A DNA stretch of 43,146 nt, taken from positions 1 to 43,146 of the forward strand of contig CAZQEU010000005.1 in the NCBI GenBank assembly GCA_964592335.1, given 5' to 3'. Origin of the DNA: CAZKUB01 sp964592335. GTDB taxonomy: Archaea > Thermoplasmatota > E2 > DHVEG-1. The number at the start of each line of letters is the position of its first letter. Position 1 is the first letter of the stretch. Below are positions 41,868-43,146 of this stretch, piece by piece. The notes below the pieces were generated by a model. It had not been told where the DNA came from, did no database searches, and worked only from the letters and a program-made list of their open reading frames with translations. The position numbers and the translations under genes are program-made.

Positions 41868-41878
41868 TAATATAAAAT
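41868..41878 (-). promoter_or_regulatory. TATA box giving a leaderless FIST-operon transcript
   Basis: Minus-strand ATTTTATATTA is centred about 26 bases from the ATG at 41845-41847, the spacing expected when transcription starts at the initiation codon. Confidence 0.5.
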
Positions 41879-41880
41879 GA

Positions 41881-43065
41881 TTATTTAGGAAATTCTTTTT
41901 CATAACAACCTATAGGAATATGATTTGCAATAGCAGCAAAACATCTATTACAAGAAGTACATGAAGCTTTTTCAATTTCTTTATTTTTAAATTTATTTAC
42001 CAGATCTGGTTCTTTTATAAAGGGTCTGCACATCGATATAAAATCAGCATAACCATTTGATACTATTTTTTCCATGCTTGTAATGTTTCTAGCTCCACCT
42101 ACAAGGATTAATGGTAAATCACCGATTTCTGGTTTTATTTTTTTTGCTGCATCTAAATTATATTCTCTACTAAACTTGTATTTTCCTTCATTTTTTTTGA
42201 TCATCATTTTTACAAGGGGTCTTTTATATTTTGGAAAAGCAAGTAACATCTCTTTTGTTGGATGCTCTCCACGCCATATATTCATATATGAAAAATGAGA
42301 TGCACCACAGCTTATTTCAATTGCATCTACTCCAATTTCTTTTAACCATTTTGAATATTTTATTGCTAATTCTGGTTTCATACCTGTTTTTTTTGTAAAA
42401 TCATTATGATTAAGCTTTACAAGTAATGCTCTATTAGAAGGCATATTTTCTTTTATTTTTAAAATTATTTTTTTTAGGAAAAGAAATCTTTTTTCATCTG
42501 TACCGCCCCATTCATCATTTCTTCTGTTAAAAAAAGGTGAAATAAATTCATTTACCAGATAACCATGAGCTGCATGAATCTGAACGGCATCTGCCCCTGT
42601 ATCAAAAGCTCTTTTTGCAGCCTTGCTAAATGATTGAATTGTTTGTTCAATGTCTTCTTTTGTCATTTTTTTTGGTTTAATAAGGGTTACGGGGTCTCTG
42701 ACTTTTGAAGGAGCGACGGGTTTTCCTTTTATTTCAGGAGAGTATTGAAGTCCTGCGTGGTTAAGCTGAATTGCTACTTTACCATGATTTTTATGAATGA
42801 TCTGTATTAGTTTTTCTAAACCTGGAATCATTTCATCGTTGTGTATACCTAATTGATTACCATTTGCTTTTCCAACTTCATTTACAAAACAGTGGCCTGT
42901 GATAATTAAGCCTATATTGTTTTCTGCAAGGTTTTTATAAAGATTTATTAGTTCTGCTGTTACCTCTCCGTTTTCTTTAGCCATGCATTCACAGGTGGCA
43001 GATCTTATAAAACGATTAGGAATTGTTAACGCCCCAATATTTTTTTGAGTAAAAAGTATTGACAT
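41881..43065 (-). CDS. Old yellow enzyme-family NADH:flavin oxidoreductase with C-terminal cysteine cluster
   Basis: A 394-aa FMN-binding TIM barrel: PNRFIRSATCECMAKENGEV at the start, VAIQLNHAGLQYSPEIKGKP, then DAVQIHAAHGYLVNEFISPF with the active-site His pair and FFNRRNDEWGG. The C-terminal CTSCNRC plus Cys387 (Cys369, 372, 375, 387) resembles the [4Fe-4S] motif of 2,4-dienoyl-CoA reductase/trimethylamine dehydrogenase, but the FAD/NAD(P) domain that follows there is absent. It may reduce enoate or enone substrates. GAGGA precedes the ATG by 7 bases. It has its own promoter and is in line with the FIST genes. Confidence 0.85.
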   Translation of the reverse strand: MSILFTQKNIGALTIPNRFIRSATCECMAKENGEVTAELINLYKNLAENNIGLIITGHCFVNEVGKANGNQLGIHNDEMIPGLEKLIQIIHKNHGKVAIQLNHAGLQYSPEIKGKPVAPSKVRDPVTLIKPKKMTKEDIEQTIQSFSKAAKRAFDTGADAVQIHAAHGYLVNEFISPFFNRRNDEWGGTDEKRFLFLKKIILKIKENMPSNRALLVKLNHNDFTKKTGMKPELAIKYSKWLKEIGVDAIEISCGASHFSYMNIWRGEHPTKEMLLAFPKYKRPLVKMMIKKNEGKYKFSREYNLDAAKKIKPEIGDLPLILVGGARNITSMEKIVSNGYADFISMCRPFIKEPDLVNKFKNKEIEKASCTSCNRCFAAIANHIPIGCYEKEFPK

Positions 43066-43146
43066 TTTCCCATCCTCGTAAAATTATAATCAAAATATAA
43101 TTGATATAATTTTTTATCGCTCCCAAGATTCTTTTTTATCAATATA

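Noticed and set aside
1..43146. CRISPR arrays, transposase genes, rRNA genes, complete tRNAs
   Set aside because: No regularly spaced repeats, no transposase motifs or terminal repeats, no rRNA-like segments and no complete tRNA cloverleaf were found on either strand by reading.

Overview
The window is AT-rich archaeal chromosomal DNA. Archaea-only or archaeal-type markers are eL19, eL32 and eS4 inside one ribosomal cluster, aIF1, the RNase P protein Rnp1, RNA polymerase subunit RpoK, the archaeosine synthase ArcS and TATA-box promoters. Gene order, PAS/histidine-kinase signalling, KaiC-like ATPases and many exported CARDB/NEW3 proteins suggest a euryarchaeon-grade organism, perhaps Thermoplasmatota-related. 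That placement is an inference from gene content, not a phylogeny. No CRISPR array, insertion sequence, rRNA or complete tRNA was seen.

Layout. 44-2547 (+): two overlapping membrane-anchored NEW3-type surface proteins. 2575-4533 (-): an M50 metalloprotease and a TraB-family protein. 4599-5460 (-): rpsB and a short rpoK with a TTG start. 5565-5774 (-): a 69-aa orphan. 5848-18133 (-): a compact 23-gene cluster uL3-uL4-uL23-uL2-uS19-uL22-uS3-uL29-aIF1-Rnp1-uS17-uL14-uL24-eS4-uL5-uS14-uS8-uL6-eL32-eL19-uL18-uS5-uL30. Most of its junctions overlap by 1-4 bases or are a few bases apart, and uL15/secY/adk are absent after uL30. 18381-20815: two KaiC/RadA-like ATPases, an ICMT-family methyltransferase and a 75-aa orphan. 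20884-24566 (-): a pilin-like protein and three exported proteins, the last three preceded by copies of one promoter-like element. 24753-26497 (+): leuC-leuD. 26501-26998 (-): gamma-carbonic anhydrase. 27179-30778 (+): a 1020-aa CARDB surface protein and a membrane zinc-ribbon protein. 30775-35906 (-): arcS, a membrane protein flanked by tRNA-3'-end-like repeats, purH and an RNase H-fold protein. 36003-37983 (+): a soluble PAS histidine kinase and a stand-alone receiver. 37989-43065 (-): three tandem FIST proteins and an old-yellow-enzyme family oxidoreductase.

The most notable signals are: (1) a perfect 111-bp direct repeat placing the same Lys/Thr-rich tail in two ribosomal proteins, eL32 (N-terminal) and uL24 (C-terminal); (2) a helix-hairpin-helix domain fused to the C-terminus of uS3; (3) three copies of a 45-75 bp promoter-like element before three consecutive exported-protein genes; (4) two tRNA-3'-end-like direct repeats bracketing one membrane-protein gene; (5) a tandem trio of FIST sensory proteins next to a histidine kinase and response regulator. 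Several start sites were moved downstream to ATG codons with a good Shine-Dalgarno; each case is explained in its entry.
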